DNA from: an uncultured Oscillospiraceae bacterium
GTDB lineage: Bacteria; Bacillota; Clostridia; Oscillospirales; Oscillospiraceae
Length of the DNA: 28,865 bases
Direction: 5' to 3'
Assembly: GCA_900758315.1 (NCBI GenBank)
Contig: CAAERF010000384.1
Coordinates: 1-28,865, forward strand
The notes beneath the pieces are model-generated. The model ran no database searches. It was not told the DNA's origin and saw only the letters and a program-made list of their open reading frames with translations. Position 1 is the first letter of the stretch. Every line of letters begins with the position of its first letter. The position numbers and the translations under genes are program-made. This document shows positions 1 to 7,568 of the stretch, one piece after another.

Positions 1-69
1 AGGGAAAGTCAAGCATTTTTTCGGGCTTTTCGACAATTTTCTTTCCGAGGTACCGGATACCGCCGGCGG

Positions 70-444
70 TCAATCCTCCATCACGTGCTCGAAGGCGATT
101 TCAAACAGGGTTTTGATGTGGTCATCCGCCAGAGAATAGTAGACCACCTTCCCTGCCCGGCGATTTTTCACCATTCTGGCCTGCTTCAAAATGCGCAGCT
201 GATGGGAGATGGCGGACTGAGACATGTTGAGCAGGCAGCTCAGGTCGCAGACACAGAGCTCGGACAGCGTCAGCGCGCAGATAATCCGCGCTCTGGTGGA
301 GTCCCCGAACACCTTGAAGAGCTCAGCCACCTCATAGATCGGGTCCTCATCCTGCATATTCGCGCGCACCTTCGCCACGGCGTCGTCGTGAATCACGTTG
401 GCCTCGCACACCTCTGAGTGCAGGTTCTCTTTTCGATCCTTCAT
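70..444 (-). CDS. ArsR/SmtB-family metal-sensing repressor (CadC-like)
   Basis: A 124-residue winged-helix repressor of the ArsR/SmtB family, which leaves DNA when it binds metal. Two metal sites of the family can be read. An alpha3 site has ELCVCDL with Cys64 and Cys66, plus an N-terminal Cys13. An alpha5 site has Asp107, His109, His120 and Glu123, at the same relative spacing as the SmtB zinc ligands (D104, H106, H117, E120). Having both resembles CadC, so Cd/Pb/Zn sensing is likelier than arsenite alone; this is inference. The recognition helix region is around SQSAISHQLRIL. The ATG has AAGGAGGG six bases upstream. The regulated transporter is not in the window; transcription runs leftwards, so a partner may lie just outside. 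Confidence 0.9.
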   Translation of the reverse strand: MKDRKENLHSEVCEANVIHDDAVAKVRANMQDEDPIYEVAELFKVFGDSTRARIICALTLSELCVCDLSCLLNMSQSAISHQLRILKQARMVKNRRAGKVVYYSLADDHIKTLFEIAFEHVMED

Positions 445-470
445 CCTGTTCCCTCCTTGCGGTCCGGGTG

Positions 471-503
471 AAAAAATTCCGGCGGGGCGTACCTCGCCGG
501 AAT
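471..503 (-). terminator. Rho-independent terminator of the aldolase gene
   Basis: On the minus strand ATTCCGGCG and CGCCGGAAT form a perfect 9-bp stem with a 10-base loop, followed directly by a run of T. It lies 14 bases past the aldolase stop codon and before the ArsR gene, so it should separate the two transcripts. No convincing separate promoter for the ArsR gene was seen between the terminator and its start. Confidence 0.85.
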
Positions 504-517
504 CCGTTGACGTTTGC

Positions 518-1456
518 TCAGATTTTGTTGTTGGAGCCCAGCACGTTGACCAGCTTGCGGGACACCATATCCTTGACCGCCTGACGGGCGGGCTTCAGAT
601 ACTGACGGGGATCGAAGTGGTCCGGGTGTTCCGCCATATACTTGCGGATGGTGGCGGTGATGGCCAGGCGGATGTCAGAGTCGATGTTGATCTTGCACAC
701 GGACATGCTGGCTGCCTTGCGCAGCTGATCCTCGGGGACGCCGATGGCGCCGGGCATGTTGCCGCCGTACTGGTTGACGATCTGGACAAACTCCTGGGGC
801 ACCGAGGAGGAGCCGTGGAGCACGATGGGGAACCCGGGCAGGCGCTTGGAGACCTCTTCCAGGATGTCGAAGCGCAGCTGAGGCTTGGTGCCGGGTTTGA
901 ATTTATAGGCGCCATGAGAGGTGCCGATGGCGATGGCCAGGGAGTCGCAACCGGTGCGCTCGACGAATTCCTGGACGTCTTCGGGACGGGTGTAAGAGGA
1001 GTCAGCAGCGGAGACGTTGACGTCGTCCTCGATGCCGGCCAGGGTGCCCAGTTCCGCTTCCACCACGACGCCGTGGTCGTGAGCGTACTCGACAACCTTT
1101 TTGGACACGGCGATGTTCTCCTCAAAGGAGAGCGAAGAGCCGTCGATCATAACGGAGGTAAAGCCGCCGTCGATGCAGGACTTGCAGGTTTCGAAATCCG
1201 GGCCGTGATCCAGATGGAGTGCGATGGGCAGCTCGGGATTCTCGATGATCGCGGCCTCCACCAGTTTGACCAGATAGGTGTGGTTTGCGTATGCGCGGGC
1301 GCCCTTGGACACCTGGAGAATCACAGGAGACTTCTGTTCACTGCAAGCTTCGGTGATGCCCTGGACAATTTCCATGTTGTTCACGTTGAACGCACCGATG
1401 GCATAACCGCCGTCGTAAGCTTTTTTGAACATTTCCGTAGTAGTGACTAATGGCAT
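518..1456 (-). CDS. fba: Class II fructose-1,6-bisphosphate aldolase
   Basis: A cytoplasmic zinc-dependent aldolase that cleaves fructose 1,6-bisphosphate to dihydroxyacetone phosphate and glyceraldehyde 3-phosphate in glycolysis. The HLDHG motif (residues 81-85) supplies the catalytic Asp83 and zinc ligand His84; GTSHGAYK and VLHGSSS are further zinc and phosphate-binding segments. An upstream in-frame TTG at 1465 touches the GGAG, whereas the ATG at 1456 sits nine bases after it, so ATG 1456 is preferred (312 residues, normal for the family). It is divergent from the PPi-phosphofructokinase gene, which makes its substrate, so two consecutive glycolytic steps share one control region. Confidence 0.96.
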   Translation of the reverse strand: MPLVTTTEMFKKAYDGGYAIGAFNVNNMEIVQGITEACSEQKSPVILQVSKGARAYANHTYLVKLVEAAIIENPELPIALHLDHGPDFETCKSCIDGGFTSVMIDGSSLSFEENIAVSKKVVEYAHDHGVVVEAELGTLAGIEDDVNVSAADSSYTRPEDVQEFVERTGCDSLAIAIGTSHGAYKFKPGTKPQLRFDILEEVSKRLPGFPIVLHGSSSVPQEFVQIVNQYGGNMPGAIGVPEDQLRKAASMSVCKINIDSDIRLAITATIRKYMAEHPDHFDPRQYLKPARQAVKDMVSRKLVNVLGSNNKI

Positions 1457-1488
1457 AGCTGTCAACTCCTTATCAGATTTACAAGTTC

Positions 1489-1517
1489 AGTTTAGCAGAG
1501 CTCATTGAAAATTGCAA
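1489..1517 (-). promoter_or_regulatory. Candidate SigA promoter of fba
   Basis: On the minus strand TTGCAA (1517-1512) and TAAACT (1494-1489) are separated by exactly 17 bases; each box matches consensus at four of six positions. It overlaps the divergent phosphofructokinase promoter, with the two -35 regions lying side by side. Confidence 0.5.
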
Positions 1518-1533
1518 GGTCGTGTGTTATAAT
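1505..1533 (+). promoter_or_regulatory. SigA promoter of the PPi-phosphofructokinase gene
   Basis: TTGAAA at 1505-1510, a 17-base spacer and a perfect TATAAT at 1528-1533. Transcription should start near 1540 and give a leader of about 60 bases. Confidence 0.8.
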
Positions 1534-1599
1534 TTACCTGAATTTCGGGGCAAGCTAATCACACAATTTTGTCCTTGGTATGTGAATAGGAGGATCGAT

Positions 1600-2847
1600 A
1601 TGAGTGAACTGAAAGGTGCAATGATTATTGGCCAGTCCGGCGGCCCCACCGCTGTGATCAACGCCAGCGCATACGGCGCGATCAAAGCCGGTTTGGACTC
1701 TGACTGCATTACAAAAGTGTACGGCGCCGCCCACGGCATCGTAGGGGTTCTGAACGACAACCTGTACGTGATGGACGAAGAGGATCCGGCAGAGCTGGAG
1801 CTGCTGAAATCCCCCCCGTCCTCCGCGCTGGGCAGCTGCCGCTACAAGATCGCGGACCCGGATGTGGATGACACAGACTACAAGAAGATCCTGGCTATTT
1901 TCCAGAAATATGACGTCCGCTACTTCTTCTACAACGGCGGCAACGACTCCATGGATACCTGCAACAAGATCTCCAAGTATATGCAGAAGGTGGGATACCC
2001 CTGCCGCATCATGGGCATTCCCAAGACCATCGACAACGACCTGTTCGGCACCGACCACTGTCCCGGCTACCCCTCCGCCGCAAAGTATATCGCCACCTCT
2101 GTGGCAGAGGTCTTTCTGGACTCCCACGTCTACGACAAGGGTCAGATCACCATCATCGAGATCATGGGCCGTCACGCGGGCTGGCTGGCCGGCGCCGCCT
2201 CTCTGGCCAACATCACCGGCTGCGGTCCCGACCTGATCTATCTGCCCGAGGTGGACTTTAACATGGAGGAATTCCTGGCGGACGTCAGTGAGATCTACGC
2301 CAAGAATCACAACTGTATTGTTGCCGTTTCCGAGGGCATTCATTACGCCGACGGCACCTTTGTCTCCGAGGCAAAAACTTCCGCCACCGACGGCTTCGGC
2401 CACGCGCAGCTGGGCGGTCTGGCGGCTCTGCTGGCCAACGTGGTCAAGGAAAAGACCGGCGCCAAGGTCCGCGGCATCGAGCTGTCCCTGCTCCAGCGCT
2501 GCGGCGCCCACGTGGCCTCCGCCACCGACATTGAGGAGTCCTACCTGGCCGGCAAGACCGCTGTGGAGGCGGCTGTCTCCGGCGTGACCGACAAGATGGT
2601 GGCCTTCGACTGCACCCGCACCGAGGACGGCGGCTATCGCTGTGACACCAAGCTGCTGGACCTGAGCTCCGTGGCCAATTACGAGAAGAAGGTCCCAGTG
2701 GAGTGGATCAACGCCCGGGGCAATCAGGTCTCCGACGAGTTTATCCGCTACGCCCTGCCTTTGATCCAGGGCGAGACCGGCATGGTCAAGGAGAACGGCC
2801 TGCCCCGCTTCGCCAAGCTGAAAAAAGTGCTGGCCAACCAGAAGTAA
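1600..2847 (+). CDS. pfp: Pyrophosphate-dependent 6-phosphofructokinase
   Basis: A cytoplasmic enzyme that phosphorylates fructose 6-phosphate with pyrophosphate, reversibly, in place of the ATP enzyme. The phosphoryl-donor signature is GGNDS (113-117): Asp116 replaces the glycine of ATP-dependent enzymes, and Lys142 in PKTIDND replaces the matching glycine. Both changes are diagnostic for PPi use. Asp145 is the catalytic base. GQSGGPT at the N-terminus and MGRHAGW in the middle are family motifs. The open frame extends 26 codons upstream, but ATG 1600 is preceded by AGGAGG and matches the family N-terminus, giving 415 residues. It is monocistronic between its promoter and a strong terminator. 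Confidence 0.94.
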   Translation: MSELKGAMIIGQSGGPTAVINASAYGAIKAGLDSDCITKVYGAAHGIVGVLNDNLYVMDEEDPAELELLKSPPSSALGSCRYKIADPDVDDTDYKKILAIFQKYDVRYFFYNGGNDSMDTCNKISKYMQKVGYPCRIMGIPKTIDNDLFGTDHCPGYPSAAKYIATSVAEVFLDSHVYDKGQITIIEIMGRHAGWLAGAASLANITGCGPDLIYLPEVDFNMEEFLADVSEIYAKNHNCIVAVSEGIHYADGTFVSEAKTSATDGFGHAQLGGLAALLANVVKEKTGAKVRGIELSLLQRCGAHVASATDIEESYLAGKTAVEAAVSGVTDKMVAFDCTRTEDGGYRCDTKLLDLSSVANYEKKVPVEWINARGNQVSDEFIRYALPLIQGETGMVKENGLPRFAKLKKVLANQK

Positions 2848-2859
2848 GAGAAAAACGTA

Positions 2860-2897
2860 AAAACGCCTGCCCGAATGAAAATTCGGGCAGGCGTTTT
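2860..2897. terminator. Bidirectional terminator between pfp and the YwlG-family gene
   Basis: A perfect 17-bp stem with a GAAA loop, with A-runs on the left and T-runs on the right, so it works in both directions. It ends the rightward phosphofructokinase transcript and the leftward B6 operon. Confidence 0.92.
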
Positions 2898-2911
2898 GTG
2901 ATTCATACTTA

Positions 2912-3457
2912 TTACAGGCGGGACTGATCGTACACCGCACGCACACCGCCGATAAACTTGGGACGGGTCCGGGCCGCGATGAGGATTGCCTCGCCGATGT
3001 GGGTGGTTTTGAGCCGCACGGGAACGGCTACCCGCTTCAGGTGCATACCGATCAGGGTGGCGCCGATGTCCAGTCCGGCGTCAGCCCGGATCTCCTCCAC
3101 CACGACCGGCTCCCGGAAGCCGTGATAGGCCGCTGTGGCAAATGAACCGCCCGCCTTGGGCTGGGGCACCACATTGACAATCTCCGCACCCTTGACCGCA
3201 TCCGCCTCCACGACGATGGCGCGGTTCAGGTGCTCACAGCACTGGGCGGCCAGGTAGATTCCCCGGCTGTCCAGAAAATCGTGGATGCTCTGGAAAATCA
3301 CCTTTGCGGTGTCGGGGTCCGAGTTGGTCCCCACCTTACTGCCCAGCACCTCGCTGGTGGAGCAGCCGACTACCACAATGTCGCCGGCCTTAAGCTTGGC
3401 TGTCTCACACAGCTCCTCAATGGCGCTTTTGCACGCCTGGGCAATTTGATCGTTCAC
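2912..3457 (-). CDS. ywlG: UPF0340 (YwlG/TIGR01440) family protein
   Basis: A 181-residue soluble protein of the UPF0340 family, whose biochemical role is not known. Recognisable conserved stretches are GCSTSEVLG and AGGSFATAAY, with the C-terminal RPKFIGGVRAVY. The start is a GTG with GAGGGGG seven bases upstream, one base after the stop of the ECF transporter gene, so the two are surely co-transcribed. Being third in an operon with an S component and pyridoxal kinase suggests a link to vitamin B6 or cofactor metabolism. That link is inference from position only. Confidence 0.85.
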   Translation of the reverse strand: MNDQIAQACKSAIEELCETAKLKAGDIVVVGCSTSEVLGSKVGTNSDPDTAKVIFQSIHDFLDSRGIYLAAQCCEHLNRAIVVEADAVKGAEIVNVVPQPKAGGSFATAAYHGFREPVVVEEIRADAGLDIGATLIGMHLKRVAVPVRLKTTHIGEAILIAARTRPKFIGGVRAVYDQSRL

Positions 3458-3458
3458 G

Positions 3459-3986
3459 TTAATTCCCCCTCAATAGTTCGGGCAGATGGGCGACCTGGCG
3501 CAGGGCCAGATAGACCACAGTTGCCGCAACGATGCCGACACCGCCCTGGACCAAATTTCCGGGGATGCTTGCGGCCGCAGCCAGTCCCTTCTGCAAGAGC
3601 AGACAGGCGTAGCCGAAGTAGCCGGCGACCATAATGCACTCGCCCAAAATCCCCGAAATAATCTGTGCCGGTCCCTTTTCGCCCACCTTGTTCCGCAGGG
3701 CCTGAAAGACCAGCGCGGCCACCAGCGCGACCAGTGCCTTGATCACCAGAGTGCCGGGCGCGTAGTAGGCGTAGCCGGACAGGAGATCTGCCAGCATGGA
3801 GCCCACGCCGCCGGCAAAGGCGCCGTAAGCGGGCCCCAGGAACCAGGCGCCCAGCAGGACCAGGGCGTCGCCCAGATTCAGATATCCGTTCATGGGGGAC
3901 GGGATCTGGATCACCAGCGTGGCGATGCAGGTCAGAGCGGTAAACATGGAAGTGAATACGAGCTTTTCCCATTTCCGCTTTCTCAT
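3459..3986 (-). CDS. ECF transporter S component, probably for vitamin B6
   Basis: A small integral membrane protein of 175 residues with about five or six hydrophobic segments and the positively charged N-terminus typical of ECF substrate-binding (S) components. These capture a vitamin and pair with a shared energising module (EcfA, EcfA', EcfT), which is not in this window. The segment GYLNLGDALVLLGAWFLGP resembles the loop after helix 1 found in many S components. An in-frame GTG at 3995 is too close to GGAG; ATG 3986 has AAAGGAG eleven bases upstream. It follows pyridoxal kinase by 19 bases, so pyridoxal or pyridoxine is the likely cargo. Substrate is inferred from context. Confidence 0.85.
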   Translation of the reverse strand: MRKRKWEKLVFTSMFTALTCIATLVIQIPSPMNGYLNLGDALVLLGAWFLGPAYGAFAGGVGSMLADLLSGYAYYAPGTLVIKALVALVAALVFQALRNKVGEKGPAQIISGILGECIMVAGYFGYACLLLQKGLAAAASIPGNLVQGGVGIVAATVVYLALRQVAHLPELLRGN

Positions 3987-4005
3987 TGGAACCACCTCTC
4001 CTTTG

Positions 4006-4860
4006 TCACCGTTGGACCGGTTCGTTCTGGCTCAGCCGTTCCACCAGCATGGGAATGGCCTGCTCAAAATTCACGCCGTACCAACGGTGTTCCGCATCCT
4101 CCATGGTCTTGCGAATACTCTCGACCGTATAGTCCACCGCAATCTCCAGCGCCTGTTCCAGGGAACAGCCCCGCATCAGCGCTCCGGTCATGGCCGAGGC
4201 GAAGATGTCGCCGGTGCCGTGGAAGCTGGCGGGCATTTTTTCGTTGCAGTACTGGAAAAAGCGGTTTCGCTCCGCATCATAGGCCATCACACCCAGCCGA
4301 TCCGGCGCAAAGCTGACCCCTGTGAGCACGACCTGTCTCGCGCCCAGCTTACTGAGGGCGACTAGCATCTCCTCGATATACGGCCGGTCATAGTCCTCGC
4401 CCGGGTAGGGCACCTGGAGCAGATAGGCCGCCTCGGTGAGATTGGGGACGATCACGTCCGCCTTGCCGCACAGCCGCGCCATCTCGCCCACAAACGCCTC
4501 GGTAAAGCCGGGGTACAGCGCTCCGTTGTCCGCCATGACCGGATCCACAATGACCAAATTGTCCGCTGTTTTGAACTGGTCAATGAAGTGGGAGACCAGC
4601 TCCAGCTGCTCAAAGGAGCCCAGATAGCCGGTGTAGATCGCGTCGAAGCCCAGTTTTTCCTGTTTCCAGTGAGCCGCGATGGGCGCGATTTCCCCGGTCA
4701 GATCGTGGAAGGTAAATCCCTGGAAGGCGGTGTGGGCGGAGAGCACCGCCGTGGGGATGACTGCCGTCTCCACGCCGCAGGCGGAGATAACGGGCAGCGC
4801 CACGGTCAGGGAGCACTTTCCCACGCAGGAAATGTCTTGTATGGTTACAACTCGCTTCAT
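4006..4860 (-). CDS. pdxK: Pyridoxal/pyridoxamine kinase
   Basis: A ribokinase-fold kinase of 284 residues that phosphorylates pyridoxal or related B6 vitamers with ATP, the salvage route to pyridoxal phosphate. The catalytic motif is HGTGD (214-218) with Asp218 as the base. Also visible are the N-terminal substrate motif QDISCVGKCSL, VDPVMADNG (phosphate/Mg loop) and VPNLTEA. It is the first gene of an operon with an ECF S component and a YwlG-family protein, giving a take-up-and-trap arrangement. PdxK versus PdxY subtype cannot be decided by eye. Confidence 0.9.
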   Translation of the reverse strand: MKRVVTIQDISCVGKCSLTVALPVISACGVETAVIPTAVLSAHTAFQGFTFHDLTGEIAPIAAHWKQEKLGFDAIYTGYLGSFEQLELVSHFIDQFKTADNLVIVDPVMADNGALYPGFTEAFVGEMARLCGKADVIVPNLTEAAYLLQVPYPGEDYDRPYIEEMLVALSKLGARQVVLTGVSFAPDRLGVMAYDAERNRFFQYCNEKMPASFHGTGDIFASAMTGALMRGCSLEQALEIAVDYTVESIRKTMEDAEHRWYGVNFEQAIPMLVERLSQNEPVQR

Positions 4861-4919
4861 ACCGGCCTCCGGAGGTTGCTATTACGCCAAAACGTCAGGT
4901 TTCAGGATGTTTTGGTTCT

Positions 4920-4948
4920 ATCATAGCGAATGAAAACCATTCTGTCCA
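4920..4948 (-). promoter_or_regulatory. SigA promoter of the pdxK operon
   Basis: TGGACA (4948-4943), a 17-base spacer and TATGAT (4925-4920), each five of six to consensus. About 55 bases of leader follow. An imperfect palindrome with perfect outer arms CAAAAC/GTTTTG lies at 4888-4914, just downstream of the expected start, and could be an operator; that is a weak guess. Confidence 0.75.
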
Positions 4949-4973
4949 GAGGGGAATGGGAATTCTGTGCACT

Positions 4974-5399
4974 TTACCCATGACATGCGGCACAATTTCC
5001 GCTACAGAACTGTTTGGGATCGTAGGAAATGCCGTTTTTGTCGTAGTAATCCTTGACGGCGGCCTTGACGGCCTCCTCGGCCAGCACGGAACAGTGGATT
5101 TTCTGGGCAGGCAGTCCGTCCAGGGCCTCTACCACCGCCTGATTGGACAGCTCCAGCGCCTCCTGAATGGGCTTGCCCTTGATCATCTCGGTGGCCATGG
5201 AGGAGGTGGCGATGGCGCTGCCGCAGCCGAAGGTGTTGAACTTCACGTCGGTGATGATGTCGTTGTCCACCTTAATATACATGCGCATGATGTCGCCGCA
5301 GCGGGCATTGCCCACTTCGCCGATTCCGTCGGCGTCTTCCATCTTGCCTACGTTGCGGGGATTCTGAAAATGATCCATTACCTTTTCACTGTATAACAT
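4974..5399 (-). CDS. iscU: IscU/NifU-type iron-sulfur cluster scaffold
   Basis: A 141-residue scaffold on which [Fe-S] clusters are built from sulfide supplied by the cysteine desulfurase. Conserved ligands are Cys34 and Asp36 (NARCGD), Cys59 (FGCGSA) and His102-Cys103 (KIHCS). A short C-terminal tail adds Cys122, Cys126 and Cys129 (CSGNCAACHG), seen in clostridial IscU-like proteins but not in the E. coli one. It lies 13 bases behind iscS, clearly one operon. No IscR-type regulator or tRNA thiolase is adjacent. A 6-bp stem followed by TTTT (4937-4959) may be a weak terminator. Confidence 0.93.
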   Translation of the reverse strand: MLYSEKVMDHFQNPRNVGKMEDADGIGEVGNARCGDIMRMYIKVDNDIITDVKFNTFGCGSAIATSSMATEMIKGKPIQEALELSNQAVVEALDGLPAQKIHCSVLAEEAVKAAVKDYYDKNGISYDPKQFCSGNCAACHG

Positions 5400-5412
5400 G
5401 GTTGTATCCTCC

Positions 5413-6600
5413 TTAAATCAGGTGTTTCCTCTGGCCCTTTTCCAGCTCATCCCAGACCGGGGACATCTCGCGCAGGTACGCGACCACGCCCGGCACCACC
5501 TGAATGATGTGATCGATTTCTTCTTCCGTGTTGTACTCGCCGATGGAGAGCCGCAGGCTGCCGTGGGCCACCTCATGGGGCAGGCCCAGAGACAGCAGCA
5601 CGTGGCTGGGGTCCAGCGAGCCCGAGGTGCAGGCGCTGCCGGAAGAGGCGCCCACGCCCTTGGCGTCCAGCAGGAGCAGCAGGCTCTCGCCCTCGATGCC
5701 CTCAAAGCAGAAGTTCACCGTGCCGGGCACCCGGCGGGTCCGGTCGCCGTTGAGACGGCTGTGGGGAATGGTCTCCAGCCCTGCAATGAGTTTTTCCCGC
5801 AGAGCGGTGACCTTATCCTGATTTTCTTTCAAATGCGTGACGGACTCCTCCAGCGCGGTGGCCATACCCACGATGCCAGGGATATTTTCCGTTCCGGCCC
5901 GCTTGCCCCGCTCCTGCTGTCCTCCTTCGATGAGGGTAAGCAGCGGCACGCCCTTCCGGACGTAGAGGGCGCCCACGCCCTTGGGGCCGTGGAACTTGTG
6001 GCCGGAGAGAGAGAGCATGTCGATGTTCATCTCCTGCACGTCCACCGGAATGTGTCCCACCGCCTGGACGGCGTCGGTGTGGAACAAAACGCCCCGCTCA
6101 TGGCACAGTGCGCCGATCTCCGTGATGGGCTGAATGGTGCCGATCTCGTTGTTGGCGAACATGATGGTCACCAGGCAGGTGTCCTCACGGATGGCCTGGG
6201 CCACATCCTCCAACGTGACGATGCCGTTTTCGTGGACCTCCAGCAGGGTCACCTCAAACCCTTCCCGCTTCAGCTTATCCAGGGTGTGGAGTACCGCGTG
6301 GTGCTCAAACCGGGTGGAGATAATGTGCTTTTTGCCCTTCTTCGCGCCCAGAAACGCGGCAGAGCGAATGGCCTGATTGTCCGCCTCACTGCCGCCGGAG
6401 GTAAAGTAGATCTCCTTGGCGTCGGCGTGGATGGCCTTTGCGACGGTCTCCCGGGCTCTCTGCAAATACTCTGCCGCTTTCTGGCCGATGGAGTGGAAGG
6501 AGGAGGGATTTCCGTAAATTTCTGTGAAGCAGGGCACCATCGCCTGGACGGCCTCAGGGCTGACCTGGGTGGTGGCTGCGTTGTCCGCATATACATACAT
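5413..6600 (-). CDS. iscS: Cysteine desulfurase (IscS/NifS)
   Basis: A PLP-dependent enzyme that takes sulfur from cysteine, leaving alanine, and passes it to IscU. YADNAATT opens the protein; catalytic His100 is in FEHHAV; the PLP lysine is Lys202 in [10 protein letters not shown]; the mobile-loop cysteine that carries the persulfide is Cys324 in [12 protein letters not shown] 6600 has AGGTG six bases upstream and matches the usual N-terminus (395 residues). An in-frame GTG three codons earlier is an alternative. First gene of the iscS-iscU operon. Confidence 0.95.
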   Translation of the reverse strand: MYVYADNAATTQVSPEAVQAMVPCFTEIYGNPSSFHSIGQKAAEYLQRARETVAKAIHADAKEIYFTSGGSEADNQAIRSAAFLGAKKGKKHIISTRFEHHAVLHTLDKLKREGFEVTLLEVHENGIVTLEDVAQAIREDTCLVTIMFANNEIGTIQPITEIGALCHERGVLFHTDAVQAVGHIPVDVQEMNIDMLSLSGHKFHGPKGVGALYVRKGVPLLTLIEGGQQERGKRAGTENIPGIVGMATALEESVTHLKENQDKVTALREKLIAGLETIPHSRLNGDRTRRVPGTVNFCFEGIEGESLLLLLDAKGVGASSGSACTSGSLDPSHVLLSLGLPHEVAHGSLRLSIGEYNTEEEIDHIIQVVPGVVAYLREMSPVWDELEKGQRKHLI

Positions 6601-6635
6601 GGCTTTCACCTAATTCCTACTTTATTTCTAGGCAT

Positions 6636-6664
6636 AACGTAGCACACAATTCCTATCTTGTCAA
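6636..6664 (-). promoter_or_regulatory. Promoter of the iscS-iscU operon
   Basis: Perfect -35 TTGACA (6664-6659), 17-base spacer, and a weak -10 TACGTT (6641-6636) that is preceded by TG one base away, an extended -10. A weak core -10 beside a perfect -35 would fit an activated or repressed promoter, but no regulator site could be assigned. Confidence 0.6.
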
Positions 6665-6676
6665 TAGGGTTTGCGC

Positions 6677-6712
6677 AAAAAGAGCGCATGGCTACGGAAA
6701 AGTCATGCGCTC
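6677..6712 (-). terminator. Terminator of the TIM-barrel gene
   Basis: On the minus strand GAGCGCATG and CATGCGCTC form a perfect 9-bp stem followed by TTTTT, 23 bases past the stop codon of the barrel gene. It insulates that gene from the iscS promoter. Confidence 0.85.
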
Positions 6713-6735
6713 ACTGAAATTGTGCGGTTTTTCGA

Positions 6736-7464
6736 TCAGTTGCCATTGTCCACCCGGTACTCGTCCATGATCTCCTTGAACAGCTCCGCGGTGGAGGGCG
6801 GCGTCCAGGTGATGGCGTTGGCGCCGGCGGCGATGGTGGCCAGAATGGTCTCATCGGTGGGACCGCCGGTGGCAATGATGGGGATCTTGGGGTACTGAGC
6901 CCGGATTTCCGCCACCACTTCCGGCGTCTGAGCGGCGGCGGATACATTGATGATGGAGGCGCCGCTCTCAATTCTGCTCTGGATGTCCTCCCCTTTCATG
7001 ATGACTGTGATTACCACCGGGATCTCCAGCAGCTCGTGGAGTTTGGCGATGGTCTCATTTTTCCCCTTGGTGTTGACCACCACGCCCACTGCGCCCTGAG
7101 CCTCTGCGGAGATGGCCATCTGGACCATTCTGCTGCCCAGGGTGGTTCCGCCGCCAACACCGGCGAATACGGGGACATCAGCGGAGGCCAGAATGGCGTT
7201 GGTAATGGTGGGCTGCGGGGTAAACGGGTGGACGGCAAACACGGCGTCCGCGTCTACGTTTTTGATGATGGCCAGGTCCGTGGAAAAGACCAGGGATTTG
7301 ATGCGCTTTCCGAAGACGAAGATGCCGGTGCACTTGCGGATCACCGGCGGAATCCGCAGGGCCTCCGCCCGTAGGTTTCCTTCAAATGGGATGGGTTTTT
7401 CGCCGCGGTTGACGATCACCGGAGCGTCCTGCTGTTCGGTGCTGTGATCTAACTTTTGATTCAT
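6736..7464 (-). CDS. Conserved TIM-barrel-type protein, function unknown
   Basis: I recognise the family as a conserved clostridial protein often labelled hydrolase without evidence, but I do not know its reaction. The sequence has the rhythm of a beta/alpha barrel. GVGGGTTLGSR in the middle and IIATGGPTDETI followed by AGANAITWTPP near the C-terminus look like phosphate-binding glycine loops of barrels such as ThiG or TrpC. The frame opens at 7515, but GGAGG lies seven bases before ATG 7464, giving 242 residues with a polar N-terminal tail of about 30 residues. It is next to a MarR regulator and its upstream region shares a sequence word with the MarR promoter, suggesting joint control. Confidence 0.75.
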   Translation of the reverse strand: MNQKLDHSTEQQDAPVIVNRGEKPIPFEGNLRAEALRIPPVIRKCTGIFVFGKRIKSLVFSTDLAIIKNVDADAVFAVHPFTPQPTITNAILASADVPVFAGVGGGTTLGSRMVQMAISAEAQGAVGVVVNTKGKNETIAKLHELLEIPVVITVIMKGEDIQSRIESGASIINVSAAAQTPEVVAEIRAQYPKIPIIATGGPTDETILATIAAGANAITWTPPSTAELFKEIMDEYRVDNGN

Positions 7465-7527
7465 ATCCATGCCTCCATTCTGGTTGGGCGCGTTGGGAAA
7501 GGATTCCATCGTCACAATACGACAAAT

Positions 7528-7557
7528 AATTTATTCCGTTAGCTAATTTCCAATCAA
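7528..7557 (-). promoter_or_regulatory. Candidate promoter of the TIM-barrel gene with possible MarR site
   Basis: TTGATT (7557-7552), 18-base spacer, TAAATT (7533-7528). The 8-bp palindrome TTAGCTAA (7539-7546) sits inside the spacer. The overlapping word GCTAAC recurs next to the -10 of the MarR gene, so it is a candidate operator. Both boxes are only moderate matches. Confidence 0.4.
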
Positions 7558-7568
7558 AAATACCCTGG

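Noticed and set aside
1..69. A TTGACT word on the minus strand at 7-12 as the -35 of a leftward promoter, and the 12-bp palindrome ACCGCCGGCGGT at 59-70 as an operator.
   Set aside because: The -10 would be outside the window, so the promoter cannot be judged. The palindrome overlaps the ArsR stop codon and has no loop or second copy. Nothing else was seen in this stretch.
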